Counted from the stretch's first letter, positions 25,198-33,628 are shown. The stretch: DNA of 40,612 bases from Hyphomonadaceae bacterium (GCA_022841905.1 JALHQO010000017.1:1-40612), one strand, 5' to 3'. The notes: a model not told the origin generated them from the letters alone. Made by a program: numbers and translations.

Positions 25198-25793
25198 GTC
25201 GCTTCATACTGCGCCACGAGCGCCTCGAGGTGGCGGCGTTCGGGCGCGAGTTGGGTGATGTACTTCACGCCCATCCAGCACGCGCTCAGCGCCAGCGCGC
25301 CGCCAAGCACGAGCGCCGCCGATTGCATTTCGTGCGGCGCCATTTTGCCCGTGCCGACCAATTGGTTCAGCAAGACGAACAGGAGCGGCGCAAACAGCAC
25401 CATGCTGGCGCCAATAATGACGATCCGCAGCCGCGCGGCGGCGTTATCCGCCCGCAAGGCGCGGAAGGTTTCCAGCAGCGTGCCGGTCGGCGCGGCGCTC
25501 GGGGCTGCGCGCTGGGCAATCAGGATCAACGCCGCGAACGGGATCAAAGCAAACGGAACGAGCCCCCACTCGCGGCTCAAATCGATGACGTCCGCCTGGC
25601 CGGTGACGATGTCGACGCCCATCAGCGCCAGCGGAATGGTGAGCATCACGCCCGCGAACGCCAAGAGGCGCCGCAAGTGCATGCGCCGGTTGGCGAGCGT
25701 CGTTTGCGCCTCGGCGATGACGTAGGCGCTGGCGGCGGCGCTCGGATTGTTGGCGTTCGAGGTCCAGGCGTTGCGCAGGGCTTCATAATCCAT
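25194..25793 (-). CDS. Membrane protein, candidate partner (anti-sigma) of the ECF sigma factor
   Basis: 199 residues. A cytoplasmic N-terminus of ~40 residues (MDYEALRNAWTSNANNPSAA) precedes four hydrophobic segments (around LLAFAGVMLTIPLALMG, LVPFALIPFAALILIA, LRIVIIGASMVLFAPLLFVLL and AALVLGGALALSACWMGVKY). It has no zinc-binding HxxxCxxC anti-sigma motif. Its start overlaps the sigma gene by 11 bp, so it is translated from the same message, the classical position of a membrane anti-sigma. The regulatory role is inferred only from position and topology. Confidence 0.75.
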   Translation of the reverse strand: MDYEALRNAWTSNANNPSAAASAYVIAEAQTTLANRRMHLRRLLAFAGVMLTIPLALMGVDIVTGQADVIDLSREWGLVPFALIPFAALILIAQRAAPSAAPTGTLLETFRALRADNAAARLRIVIIGASMVLFAPLLFVLLNQLVGTGKMAPHEMQSAALVLGGALALSACWMGVKYITQLAPERRHLEALVAQYEAT

Positions 25794-26265
25794 CGTCGTT
25801 CTCCATGAGTTGGGTGATCTTCTTGCGCGTACGCGTGAGCCGCGCGCCGACATTGGTTTCGCTGAGGCCGTGAATGGCGGCGATCTCGGCGTAGGATTGC
25901 CCTTCGAGCGACAGCAGCATGAGCGAGCGATCCACCGCCTCGAGTTTGCGGATCGCTGCGTAGAGCCGCTCGATCTGCGGGTCCTCGCCGGTGGTCTCTT
26001 CCACGCGCAGCCGCTCATATTCGCTTTGGCGGTGACGCCGGCGCGCCTCGCTGCGCCGCCAAGTCAGAGCGCGATTGTGGGCGACGCGGAAGATGAAGGT
26101 GGTGGGCGCGCTGTCGCCACGAAACGCCGGCGCCGCGCGCCAGAGCGCTAGCAGCAATTCCTGCAGCAGATCGTGCTGATCGGCCCCAAGCGCAAAGGCG
26201 CGCGCGATGCGGTGCAGCACGCCCACATGCTCGCTCACCCACGCCTGGAACAGCTCATCGCCCAC
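25783..26265 (-). CDS. ECF-type RNA polymerase sigma factor
   Basis: 160 residues, only sigma-2 and sigma-4 regions. Region 2 is FALGADQHDLLQELLLALWR through TTFIFRVAHNRALTWRR; region 4 is RSLMLLSLEGQSYAEIAAIH plus GLSETNVGARLTRTRKKI. It directs polymerase to a small regulon, usually including its own promoter. The downstream overlapping membrane protein is the likely control partner. The long C-terminal extension seen in sigma factors tied to DGPF proteins is missing, so the nearby YCII genes may be coincidental. Confidence 0.9.
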   Translation of the reverse strand: MGDELFQAWVSEHVGVLHRIARAFALGADQHDLLQELLLALWRAAPAFRGDSAPTTFIFRVAHNRALTWRRSEARRRHRQSEYERLRVEETTGEDPQIERLYAAIRKLEAVDRSLMLLSLEGQSYAEIAAIHGLSETNVGARLTRTRKKITQLMENDDGL

Positions 26266-26358
26266 ATTCCGCTCCGTTTCTCAGCGTATTTGACGCGCGC
26301 GGACCCCCAATCCTTACACGCACCTTGAGAGAAAGCGCGGACGGGCTAGGTTTCCCGG

Positions 26359-26811
26359 ATGAGCAGAGCATTCGTTAAGGAAGATGATGACGCGCCCGAG
26401 CAGCTGCCCGAGCGGCAGATTTCCTCCGCGCCCAATCTTGTCACCGCCGAGGGCCTTGCGGCCATCGAGGCTGAAGTGGCGCGCCTCACGCAAGCGCACG
26501 CGTCGACGGAAGATCGCGGCGCCCGCGCCCGCATCGATCGCGATTTGCGCTATTGGAGCGCCCGCCTCGGCAGCGCCCACGTGCAGCTGCCGCCGCCGGA
26601 CAATGACATCGTGCGCTTCGGGGCCACCGTCATCATCGACCGCGACGACGGCCGGCGCCAAACTTTCCGCATCGTCGGCGAAGACGAAGCCGATCCTGAA
26701 CACGGCACCCTCTCCCACATCTCGCCTTTGGCGCAGGCTCTGTTGGGCAAGAGCGAGGGCGAAACCGTGCGCGTCGCTGGTGGCGAGGCCGAAATCGCCG
26801 AAATCCGCTAA
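26359..26811 (+). CDS. GreA/GreB-family factor without the acidic tip
   Basis: 150 residues. The C-terminal half is a clear Gre/FKBP-like RNA-polymerase-binding domain (FGATVIIDRDDGRRQTFRIV, GEDEADPEHGTLSHISPLAQ, ALLGKSEGETVRV). The N-terminal half (~26-75) could form the coiled coil, but it is short, and the GDxSENAxY segment holding the acidic residues that stimulate transcript cleavage in GreA/GreB is missing (STEDRGARARI stands there). It may therefore bind the secondary channel without cleavage activity, like Rnk-type factors. That is inference. Confidence 0.82.
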   Translation: MSRAFVKEDDDAPEQLPERQISSAPNLVTAEGLAAIEAEVARLTQAHASTEDRGARARIDRDLRYWSARLGSAHVQLPPPDNDIVRFGATVIIDRDDGRRQTFRIVGEDEADPEHGTLSHISPLAQALLGKSEGETVRVAGGEAEIAEIR

Positions 26812-26921
26812 AGCCAACGTCATCCACATTTGTTGAAGATCGAACGTCTGGACAGGGCGGTCTGGATCGTCCTTGGGCTGCGGCGCCGATACGGGGCGCG
26901 GCCTAAGACGGAGATCAATCG

Positions 26922-27269
26922 ATGAAATACCTATTCCTGATTTCCTCGGTCCCAGCGCCGCCGCCGCCGAAGCTGATGGAGGAGATCATGAAGCTCGGCA
27001 TCGAACGCACCCAGGACGGCACGCTGGCCCTGCAAGGCGGGCTCATGCCGCCGGCCATGGGCGGGGCCAAGGTGAAAGTCTCGCGCGGCAAACTCCAGGT
27101 GTTCGACGGCCCGTTCACCGAGAGCAAAGAGGTGATCGGCGGCTACGCCATCTTCGAATGCGCGACCAAAGAAGACGCGCTGAAGCACGCCGTCGAGTTC
27201 ATGGAATTGCATCGCCAGCACTGGCCCGATTGGGAAGGCGAATGCGAGATGCGCCAGATCATGGGCTAG
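26922..27269 (+). CDS. YCII-domain (DGPF) protein
   Basis: 115 residues: MKYLFLISSVPAPPPPKLME, VKVSRGKLQVFDGPFTESKE with the DGPF motif, and WPDWEGECEMRQIMG at the end. It is paralogous to the gene at 24811, sharing the DGPF[AT]E[TS]KEV and WPxWEGxCEMR stretches. The pair brackets the ECF sigma and Gre-like genes. CGGAGAT lies about 8 bases before the ATG. Function unknown. The stop is shared, tail to tail, with ruvA. Confidence 0.85.
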   Translation: MKYLFLISSVPAPPPPKLMEEIMKLGIERTQDGTLALQGGLMPPAMGGAKVKVSRGKLQVFDGPFTESKEVIGGYAIFECATKEDALKHAVEFMELHRQHWPDWEGECEMRQIMG

Positions 27270-27874
27270 CGGCTGACTTCCTTCAGTGCGGCGCGGATGA
27301 GTTCGGGCGCGGGCGCGTCCGCGTCAAACTGCTTGGCCGCACTCGCCACCGCGCGGGCGGCGCTTGATTGATCGATGCCAAGATTGACCAGCGCCGATAC
27401 CGCTTCCGCCCGCGCGCCGCCCACCGGCGCGCCGTTGGCTTTTGCGCCAGCAGAGCTGACGGAGATGAACCCCTTCGGCCCCTGCTTTGCCGCGAGCTCA
27501 GTCGCGAGCCGCGCGGCGAGCTTTGGGCCTACGCCGTTGGCGCGCGCGAAGGCGGCTTTGTCCTGCAACGCGATTGCATCGACGAGCGCTTCCGGCGGCA
27601 TCGTGTCGAGAATGCCGAGCGCCACTTTCGCGCCAACGCCGGGGATGGTTTGCAGATGCCCGAACCAGGCGCGCTCTTCTTCGCCGGTGAACGCGAAGAG
27701 ACGGATCGCATCCTCGCGCACGTGCGTCTCGATAAAGAGCTTCACCGTCGCGCCCATGTTGAGCCGCGACAAAGTCCGCGCTCCGGCCTGCACGAGGTAG
27801 CCCACGCCGCCGACCTCGATCAGCGCCGTCTCCTCACCCACTGCCGCAACCACGCCGTTCAACGACCCGATCAT
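27266..27874 (-). CDS. ruvA: Holliday junction DNA-binding subunit RuvA
   Basis: 202 residues. RuvA tetramers hold the junction flat for RuvB. Domain I is the OB fold (MIGSLNGVVAAVGEETALIE), domain II holds two helix-hairpin-helix motifs (LQTIPGVGAKVALGILD and RANGVGPKLAARLATELAAK), and domain III is the RuvB-binding bundle (RAEAVSALVNLGIDQSSAAR). Length is normal. It stands alone: ruvC is 4 kb upstream and ruvB more than 4 kb downstream, all on the same strand and in the ancestral order. Confidence 0.96.
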   Translation of the reverse strand: MIGSLNGVVAAVGEETALIEVGGVGYLVQAGARTLSRLNMGATVKLFIETHVREDAIRLFAFTGEEERAWFGHLQTIPGVGAKVALGILDTMPPEALVDAIALQDKAAFARANGVGPKLAARLATELAAKQGPKGFISVSSAGAKANGAPVGGARAEAVSALVNLGIDQSSAARAVASAAKQFDADAPAPELIRAALKEVSR

Positions 27875-28022
27875 TCTGACCTCACCGCACTCCAGTGCGC
27901 GGATTCGGGCGCGCGCGAAACGAAAGAGCCGCTTTTCGGCGCTGGCGGGCCGCGTTTCGTCTCTTTGCGATTAGCGCCGCCTGCTCAGCCGCGCTAAATC
28001 CGGGGCGACTTGGGGAGAACGC

Positions 28023-30080
28023 ATGCCACATCTGACACGCCGCGCCGTCACCGCCTCTTCGTTTGCGCTCCTGGCCGGTTGCGCCAGCGGCTCCGGCGGC
28101 GCCTCGCCAACGCCGCGCGGACAGCCCGCCATCGGCGCCTTCGGCATCGACATGACCTCGATCGATCCGAACGTGAAACCGGGCGACGATTTCTTCGAGT
28201 ACGTGAACGGCGCGTGGATGCGTAACAACACCATCCCCGAGGACCGCACCTCGTGGGGCACCAATGACATGCTCATCGTCAAAGCCGAGCATGACGTGCG
28301 CGCGATCATTGAAGAAACCGCAGCCAGCGGCGGCGCCCCAGGCTCCAACGCCCGAAAAATCGCCGACTTCTACAACGCCTATCTCGATCACGACGCCATC
28401 GACGCACGTGGCCTCGCGCCCATCCAACCGGCGCTGGCGCAGATCGCGGCGTTCCGCACGCATGAAGATGTGGTGCGTTTCGTCGGCACGCCGGGCAATG
28501 GCGCGTCGTTTCCGATCTCCATTTTCATCGGCCTCGATGAGCGCAATCCCGATCGCTACCTGACGCAGATGACCCACGGCGGCCTCGGGCTGCCGGAGCG
28601 CGAATATTATCGCCGCGCCGACCGCCAGATGCCCGAACTCCGCGCCGGCTACGAAGCCGCGTGCGCGAATGTGCTCGGCCTCGTCGGACAAAGCGATGGC
28701 GCTGGCAAAGCGCGGGCGATCATGGCGCTTGAAACGCAAATCGCTGAACTGCACTGGCCGGTCGCCGATCGCCGCGAACGCGAGCGCACCTATAATCTGA
28801 TGAGCAAGGCGCAAGTGCGCGCGCTGGCGCCAGCTTATCCGTGGGACGCGCATTTCGACGCGCGCGGGCTAAGCGCTGCCGACGAGATCGTCGTCGCCGA
28901 ATTGAGCGCTACCGGGCCGCTGGCGAACCTCGTCATGGCGACGCCGGTCTCGACCTGGCAGAGCTACATGACTTGGCACTATGTCCGCGCCCGCGCCGCC
29001 CTGCTGCCACGCACGCTCGATGACGCGGTGTGGGATTTCTACGGCCGCCAACTGAGCGGCGCGCAACGTCAGCGCGACCGCTGGCAACGCGCCATTCAAG
29101 CGACAAACGGCTCACTCGGCGAAGCGGTCGGCGAGCTTTACGTCGCCCGCCACTTCCCGCCCGAAACCAAGGCGCAAGCGCTTGTACTGGTCGAAAACAT
29201 GCGCCGCGCTTATGGCGACCGCATCGACAACTCGCCCTGGATGTCGGCCGAAACCAAAGTGCTGGCGCGCGAAAAGCTCGCCACCTTCCGCCCCAAGATC
29301 GGCTATCCTGATCGCTGGAAGGACTATTCAGGCTTCGACGTCCGCGCCGGCGACGCGTTCGGCAATGCGCATCGCTACGCGCTTTGGGATTGGGCCAACG
29401 ATCTCGCGCGCTTGGGCCGCCCGAGCGACCGCGAAGAGTGGTTCATGGTCCCGCACGCGGTGAACGCCTATTACAATCCGCCATTCAACGAGATCGTCTT
29501 CCCTGCCGGCTATCTGCAGCCACCACTCTTCGACCCGAACGCAGACCCGGCAGTCAACTACGGCGCCATAGGCGGCGTCATCGGCCACGAAATGGGTCAC
29601 GGCTTCGATGACCAGGGCGCGAAGTCCGATGCGAATGGCGTGTTGCGCGATTGGTGGAACGAAGACGACGTGCGCCGCTTCCGCGAAGTGACGGATCGCT
29701 TGGCCGATCAGTACAGCCAATTCGAACCGCTGCCCGGCCTGCGCGTGAACGGCCGCCTCTCGCTCGGTGAAAACATCGGCGATTGCGGCGGCCTGCAAGT
29801 GGCGCTGCACGCCTATCGCATCTCGCTCAATGGCGAAGAGCCGCCAGTGCTCGAAGGCACGACCGGCCTGCAACGCTTCTTCATGGGCCGCGCGCAGCAC
29901 CGGAAAATCATTCAGCGCGAACAAGCCTTGCGCAATCAGGTGATGACCGGCCCGCACTCGCCGGCGCGCTATCGCATCAACGGCCCGGCGCGCAACATGG
30001 ATGCTTGGTACGAAGCGTTCAACGTACAACCAGGCGATGCGCTCTACCTGCCGCCGGAGGAACGCGTCACGATTTGGTAA
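28023..30080 (+). CDS. M13-family zinc metallopeptidase (PepO/neprilysin-like), predicted lipoprotein
   Basis: 685 residues. Signal with a twin-arginine look and lipobox (LTRRAVTASSFALLAGC, Cys20), so an exported lipoprotein. The M13 N-terminal domain starts at MTSIDPNVKPGDDFFEYVNG. The catalytic region has the zinc motif GHEMGHGFDDQGAKSD (HEMGH near residue 522) and the third ligand in LSLGENIGDCGGL. The C-terminal CxxW of eukaryotic members is absent, as in other bacterial ones. M13 enzymes cut small peptides. It lies between ruvA and ruvC, on the opposite strand. Confidence 0.95.
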   Translation: MPHLTRRAVTASSFALLAGCASGSGGASPTPRGQPAIGAFGIDMTSIDPNVKPGDDFFEYVNGAWMRNNTIPEDRTSWGTNDMLIVKAEHDVRAIIEETAASGGAPGSNARKIADFYNAYLDHDAIDARGLAPIQPALAQIAAFRTHEDVVRFVGTPGNGASFPISIFIGLDERNPDRYLTQMTHGGLGLPEREYYRRADRQMPELRAGYEAACANVLGLVGQSDGAGKARAIMALETQIAELHWPVADRRERERTYNLMSKAQVRALAPAYPWDAHFDARGLSAADEIVVAELSATGPLANLVMATPVSTWQSYMTWHYVRARAALLPRTLDDAVWDFYGRQLSGAQRQRDRWQRAIQATNGSLGEAVGELYVARHFPPETKAQALVLVENMRRAYGDRIDNSPWMSAETKVLAREKLATFRPKIGYPDRWKDYSGFDVRAGDAFGNAHRYALWDWANDLARLGRPSDREEWFMVPHAVNAYYNPPFNEIVFPAGYLQPPLFDPNADPAVNYGAIGGVIGHEMGHGFDDQGAKSDANGVLRDWWNEDDVRRFREVTDRLADQYSQFEPLPGLRVNGRLSLGENIGDCGGLQVALHAYRISLNGEEPPVLEGTTGLQRFFMGRAQHRKIIQREQALRNQVMTGPHSPARYRINGPARNMDAWYEAFNVQPGDALYLPPEERVTIW

Positions 30081-30143
30081 GCACGATCTTTGCTAGTTGC
30101 GAGACGTTCGCGCGTGCCAAATCGCCGGCGCCGGTGTTACGAT

Positions 30144-30155
30144 TCCCTCGAGGGA
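30144..30155. promoter_or_regulatory. Perfect 12-bp palindrome upstream of the Tat repeat protein
   Basis: TCCCTCGAGGGA lies about 60 bp before the start of the repeat-protein gene. It could be an operator half-site pair or the tail of the M13 transcript; no T-run follows. No convincing -35/-10 pair was found in this 133-bp gap. Confidence 0.35.
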
Positions 30156-30213
30156 TAAAGGTATTTGCGACTGACTCGCAGTGCGGGGCAGCGCTTATCT
30201 GCGGGGAAATTCG

Positions 30214-30684
30214 ATGTCGGATAAGAAGCGTTTGAATCGCCGGTCGTTCTTGGAACGCGTTGCCGGCACGGCCGCTCTCGTTGGCGGCGCTGGTGCATTG
30301 GTCACCGGGGAAGCCGCAGCACAAAACTACACCGGCCGCACCGATAATGACGGCGGCTCTTACGCCGACCGCGCCGGTTACGGCCGCACCGGCCTTACCG
30401 ACAGCGATAGCGGCAACGGCGCCGACCGGGCCGGCTACGGCCGTGGCGGCGCTCGCACCAGCGGCATCACCGATAACGATCCGAGCGATCCGGCCGGCAA
30501 CGGTCGTGGCGGCGGCGGTCGTGGCCGCACCGGCCTGACCGACAGCGACGGCGGCGGCAACGCCGACAATGCCGGCAATGGTCGTGGCGCAACCCGCAAC
30601 AGCCCGAGCGGTGTCACGGACGGCGACAGCGGCTCCTATGCCGACCGCGCAAGCTACGGTCGCGGCCCGCGTCGCAACTGGTAA
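30214..30684 (+). CDS. Tat-exported small repeat protein, possible oxygenase substrate
   Basis: 156 residues, family not named. Twin-arginine signal: NRRSFLERVAGTAALVGG with cleavage near GEAAAQ (residue ~37). The mature part is five imperfect repeats of 19-26 residues with consensus [ST]-G-x-T-D-x-D-x-[GS]-x3-D-x-A-[GS]-[YN]-G-R-G: e.g. TGRTDNDGGSYADRAGYGR and TGLTDSDSGNGADRAGYGRG. Repeat 3 is the most degenerate. No cysteines and no hydrophobic core, so it is unlikely to fold as a normal globule. Asp spacing (D1, D3, D9) recalls calcium-binding loops. The next gene, a JmjC oxygenase, starts 9 bp after the stop, indicating one transcript and perhaps cytoplasmic modification before Tat export. 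Confidence 0.8.
   Translation: MSDKKRLNRRSFLERVAGTAALVGGAGALVTGEAAAQNYTGRTDNDGGSYADRAGYGRTGLTDSDSGNGADRAGYGRGGARTSGITDNDPSDPAGNGRGGGGRGRTGLTDSDGGGNADNAGNGRGATRNSPSGVTDGDSGSYADRASYGRGPRRNW
30331..30666 (+). repeat. Five tandem coding repeats (TDxDxG...ADxAGYGRG)
   Basis: Repeat starts in the protein are near residues 40, 59, 82, 106 and 131. The invariant positions are T-D-x-D early and A(G/S)(Y/N)GRG late; spacer length varies by Gly/Arg-rich inserts. Copies differ at DNA level, so the array is not a recent slippage product. Confidence 0.7.
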
Positions 30685-30693
30685 GTTCCGACT

Positions 30694-31872
30694 GTGCAAA
30701 ATAGCGAGCCTTGGCTCGAGGACCCGCTTGGCTACATCATTGGCGCCGAGCGGGTCGCGAGCTTTCACGAGAAGATCTACGAGCGCGAAGCGCTGGTGGT
30801 GCATCACAATGCGCCCGAGCGCTTTCGCGGTCTGATCTCGATCGCCGACATCGACCGCATCGTCACCGGCTTCGACTTGAAGCGCGGACAACTCGCCATG
30901 GCTGACGCCTCGCGCGAGATGAGCGAAGACGAATATGTCGACGCGGCGGGCTTTATCGATCGTGGCGCGGTCTCCGATCTCTACCGCCGCGGCGCCACCA
31001 TCATCATGAACCAAGCGCACCAGTTGGAGCCGCCGCTGGCGCAGCTCTGCCGCGGGCTGGAGCAGACGTTCTCGTCACACATACAGACGAACCTCTATCT
31101 GACGCCGCCCAGCGCGCAGGGCTTTCGCACTCATTACGACAATCACGACGTACTGGTGATCCAGATCGAGGGTGAGAAGGCCTGGCGGCTTTACGAAAAG
31201 CCGGTCGACACGCCGTTCCGGGGTGAAAACTTCGAGTCCGGCAAGCACCCATCCGGCGAGCTGAAGCAAGAGTTTCTGCTCAAAGCCGGCGATTGCGCTT
31301 ACGTCCCGCGCGGCCTGATGCACGACGCGCAGACCTCGGGCGATGCGCCGTCGCTGCACATCACTGTTGGCCTCATCACCCGCACCTGGGCCGATCTCAT
31401 CCTGGAAGCGGTCTCTGAAGCCGCGCTGCGCTCGCCGGAACTGCGCCGCAGCTTGCCCGCAGGGTTCGCACGCCGCGATTTCGATCGCACAGCCGCGCGC
31501 GCGCATCTCGCAAAACTCGCCGCCGATCTCGCGCGCGACATCCAGCTCGATCCCGCGATGGATCTCTTGGCTGACACCTTCACGCGCTCGCGCGGCGCCG
31601 CCAATCGCGGCTCAATCTTGAGCGCCGGCGCCGCGCCTCAGCCGGGCGAACTGTTCAAAGCGCATGAGCGCGTGCCGTTCCGCATTGCCGAGGATGGTGA
31701 CAGTGTCGTCGTCATCTGCCCAGGCGGCGAACTGACCTTCCCGTCAGAATCGCGCGCCGACATCGAATGCGCGCTCGGCGGCAAGCTGTTCACGCTCGGC
31801 GATCTCAAAGGCGAAAAGCCCGAAGGCATGATGGGCACGTTCCTGGCCTACGGCCTGATCGTACGCGACTAG
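30694..31872 (+). CDS. JmjC/cupin-4 (ROX-type) 2-oxoglutarate oxygenase
   Basis: 392 residues from GTG 30694. The JmjC core has HxD in FRTHYDNHDVLVIQIEGEKA (His147, Asp149) and the distal His in CAYVPRGLMHDAQTSG (His210), the Fe(II) triad in the spacing of bacterial YcfD, the ribosomal protein L16 arginine hydroxylase. The C-terminal ~170 residues match the position of the dimerisation and winged-helix parts of that family. ROX enzymes hydroxylate Arg or His in ribosomal proteins. Here, adjacency to the repeat-protein gene suggests that protein as substrate instead; this is inference, and an L16-type target is not excluded. Confidence 0.85.
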   Translation: MQNSEPWLEDPLGYIIGAERVASFHEKIYEREALVVHHNAPERFRGLISIADIDRIVTGFDLKRGQLAMADASREMSEDEYVDAAGFIDRGAVSDLYRRGATIIMNQAHQLEPPLAQLCRGLEQTFSSHIQTNLYLTPPSAQGFRTHYDNHDVLVIQIEGEKAWRLYEKPVDTPFRGENFESGKHPSGELKQEFLLKAGDCAYVPRGLMHDAQTSGDAPSLHITVGLITRTWADLILEAVSEAALRSPELRRSLPAGFARRDFDRTAARAHLAKLAADLARDIQLDPAMDLLADTFTRSRGAANRGSILSAGAAPQPGELFKAHERVPFRIAEDGDSVVVICPGGELTFPSESRADIECALGGKLFTLGDLKGEKPEGMMGTFLAYGLIVRD

Positions 31873-31874
31873 GG

Positions 31875-32372
31875 CTACGCGCCCGCCCGTCGCTTAAATC
31901 CGCAATGGGCGGCGTGGCAGAGCGCTACCCCCAGCGCATCCGCAGCATCGGCGGTGACATCGCCCGCTGTCGGCAACAGGCGGCGCACCATGAATGCGAT
32001 CTGAGTTTTGTCGGCGCCGCCTGAGCCGACCACGGCTTTCTTGATCGTCGTCGGCGCATATTCGGCCACCAGAACGCCCCGCCGCGCCGCCGCCGCCAAC
32101 GCCACGCCGCGCGCTTGGCCGAGCGCCAACGCTGCGCGCGCGTTGGAGTTCACGAACGTCTCTTCGACAGCGCATTCGTGCGGATTGTGCTGATCGATCA
32201 CCGCGCCAAGCTCTTCGAGCAAGACGAGCAAACGCGAGGCCAGTTGCTGTTGCTCCGGCGGCTTGATCACGCCGTGCGCAACGTGGCTCAGCCGCGACCC
32301 CTCGCTCAGCACCAAGCCCCAACCGCAACGATTGAGGCCGGGATCGATGCCGAGGATCAAAGTGGCCGTCAT
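31875..32372 (-). CDS. ruvC: Holliday junction resolvase RuvC
   Basis: 165 residues. RNase H-fold endonuclease that cuts Holliday junctions symmetrically. Catalytic acids are visible: Asp10 in LILGIDPGLNRCGWG, Glu70/71 in CAVEETFVNSNARAA and the Asp pair in TADAADALGVALCHA (142 and 145). ATG 32372 overlaps the stop of the O-antigen-ligase-like gene (ATGA), so the two are translationally coupled. It is colinear with, but distant from, ruvA and ruvB. Confidence 0.96.
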   Translation of the reverse strand: MTATLILGIDPGLNRCGWGLVLSEGSRLSHVAHGVIKPPEQQQLASRLLVLLEELGAVIDQHNPHECAVEETFVNSNARAALALGQARGVALAAAARRGVLVAEYAPTTIKKAVVGSGGADKTQIAFMVRRLLPTAGDVTADAADALGVALCHAAHCGFKRRAGA

Positions 32373-33628
32373 GCGTGATCCTTCTGCGCGCGCGCATCCA
32401 AGGCGAGTCGCGCCGCGACCGCTACGTAGATTGTCCAAAACAGATTGTTCGCCTGCAGCGCATGGCTTTCCGACAGCGTGTAAAGCGCAAACGCCGCCAG
32501 AAACGCCGGCGCCCAAAGGCCGGCGTCAGGCCGCATCACCGCGCCTGCCCCGCGCCACAGCGTCGCCGCCAGTTGCAGCGCAAACACCGCAACGCCGATG
32601 CGCCCGAGCCCGAGCGCCAGTTCAAGCCAGCTCGAATGCGCCGACGCCACTTGCCACGCCACCGCTTCGCGAACCCAATACGCTGGGCCATTCTCCGGCA
32701 GCCAGAATGCGTAGTAGCCGTAACCAAGCCAAGGCTGCGCAGCGACCGCGGGCGCAGCGGCTTCCCAAATATCGGTGCGCCCGGTCAGAGTCAGATCGCG
32801 GCCGAGCACAGCCACCAAGAGATCCGGCGCCAGCAGCACGATGCTCGCGCCAATCACGATCGCCGCCAGCGCGCTGGCGCACACCAGGATCGTCTGCAAC
32901 GGTCCGCGCCGCATCAGCGCGCACGCGCCCATGACGCAAAGCCCGAGCAAGCTCGCGACCAGCGCAGTCTTAGAAGTGGAGAGCAAAACCAACGCCAAAG
33001 CGCCGAGCGCCGTGACTGACCACAACACACGCCGGCGCGGCTCAACCCAAGCCGCCGCGGCGCATGCCGCAACACCAAGCGCCATGATGCCGCCGAGCGT
33101 GTTCTTGTGCGTCCACAAACCAGACCAAGCGCCCGGGTGTTCGAAACTCATGCGGCCAATGCTTGGCGCCACGGCGCCGAGCAGAAGCGAAGCCGCAACC
33201 AGCACAACGAACGCGCCTGCGATCACGGTGACGAGCTTCGCCCAATCATAGCGCCACGCCAGATAGAGTCCGAACGCCATCGTCAGCATGAGCCACACGA
33301 CGCGCCGCAACGTCGCCGCGCTATCGATCGACCAAAGCGTCGAGAGCCCCGCCAGCGCAATAAGCCCCATCAGCAGCGGCACAGCCATCGCCGTGCTCAA
33401 CGCTTGCGCGCGCGCACGCCAGATCGCCCAACCGAGAAACGCATAAACAGGCAGAAAGAAAATCCGCGCATAGCCGGGTGGTTCGGAAGCGCCCTGGCTC
33501 TGCGCCACCGCCGCGAAGAACGGTTCCGAGAATTGCGCCAGGCAGAGCGCCGCGGCGATCATTTCCCAACGCGCCGCGTCCGCGCGCGCAGGCGCGGCCG
33601 CGTCCATGGAGGCATGGGCGTAGGTCAT
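32369..33628 (-). CDS. O-antigen ligase/polymerase-like membrane protein
   Basis: 419 residues, about ten to twelve membrane helices, Wzy_C/WaaL class. The periplasmic loop carries the family marks LTGRTDIWEAAAPAVAAQPW, LGYGYYAFW and ASAHSSWLELALGLG, and an earlier loop has AWSGLWTHKNTLGGIM. Members join or polymerise surface glycans. No other glycan genes are in the window, so the substrate is unknown. ATG 33628 is chosen; GTG/ATG codons around it leave a few residues of doubt. It is directly coupled to ruvC. Confidence 0.85.
   Translation of the reverse strand: MTYAHASMDAAAPARADAARWEMIAAALCLAQFSEPFFAAVAQSQGASEPPGYARIFFLPVYAFLGWAIWRARAQALSTAMAVPLLMGLIALAGLSTLWSIDSAATLRRVVWLMLTMAFGLYLAWRYDWAKLVTVIAGAFVVLVAASLLLGAVAPSIGRMSFEHPGAWSGLWTHKNTLGGIMALGVAACAAAAWVEPRRRVLWSVTALGALALVLLSTSKTALVASLLGLCVMGACALMRRGPLQTILVCASALAAIVIGASIVLLAPDLLVAVLGRDLTLTGRTDIWEAAAPAVAAQPWLGYGYYAFWLPENGPAYWVREAVAWQVASAHSSWLELALGLGRIGVAVFALQLAATLWRGAGAVMRPDAGLWAPAFLAAFALYTLSESHALQANNLFWTIYVAVAARLALDARAQKDHA

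Noticed and set aside
27895-27975. Inverted repeat in the ruvA-M13 gap
   Set aside because: The CGAAACG and AAAGAG blocks occur on both sides but in swapped order, so they cannot form one stem.
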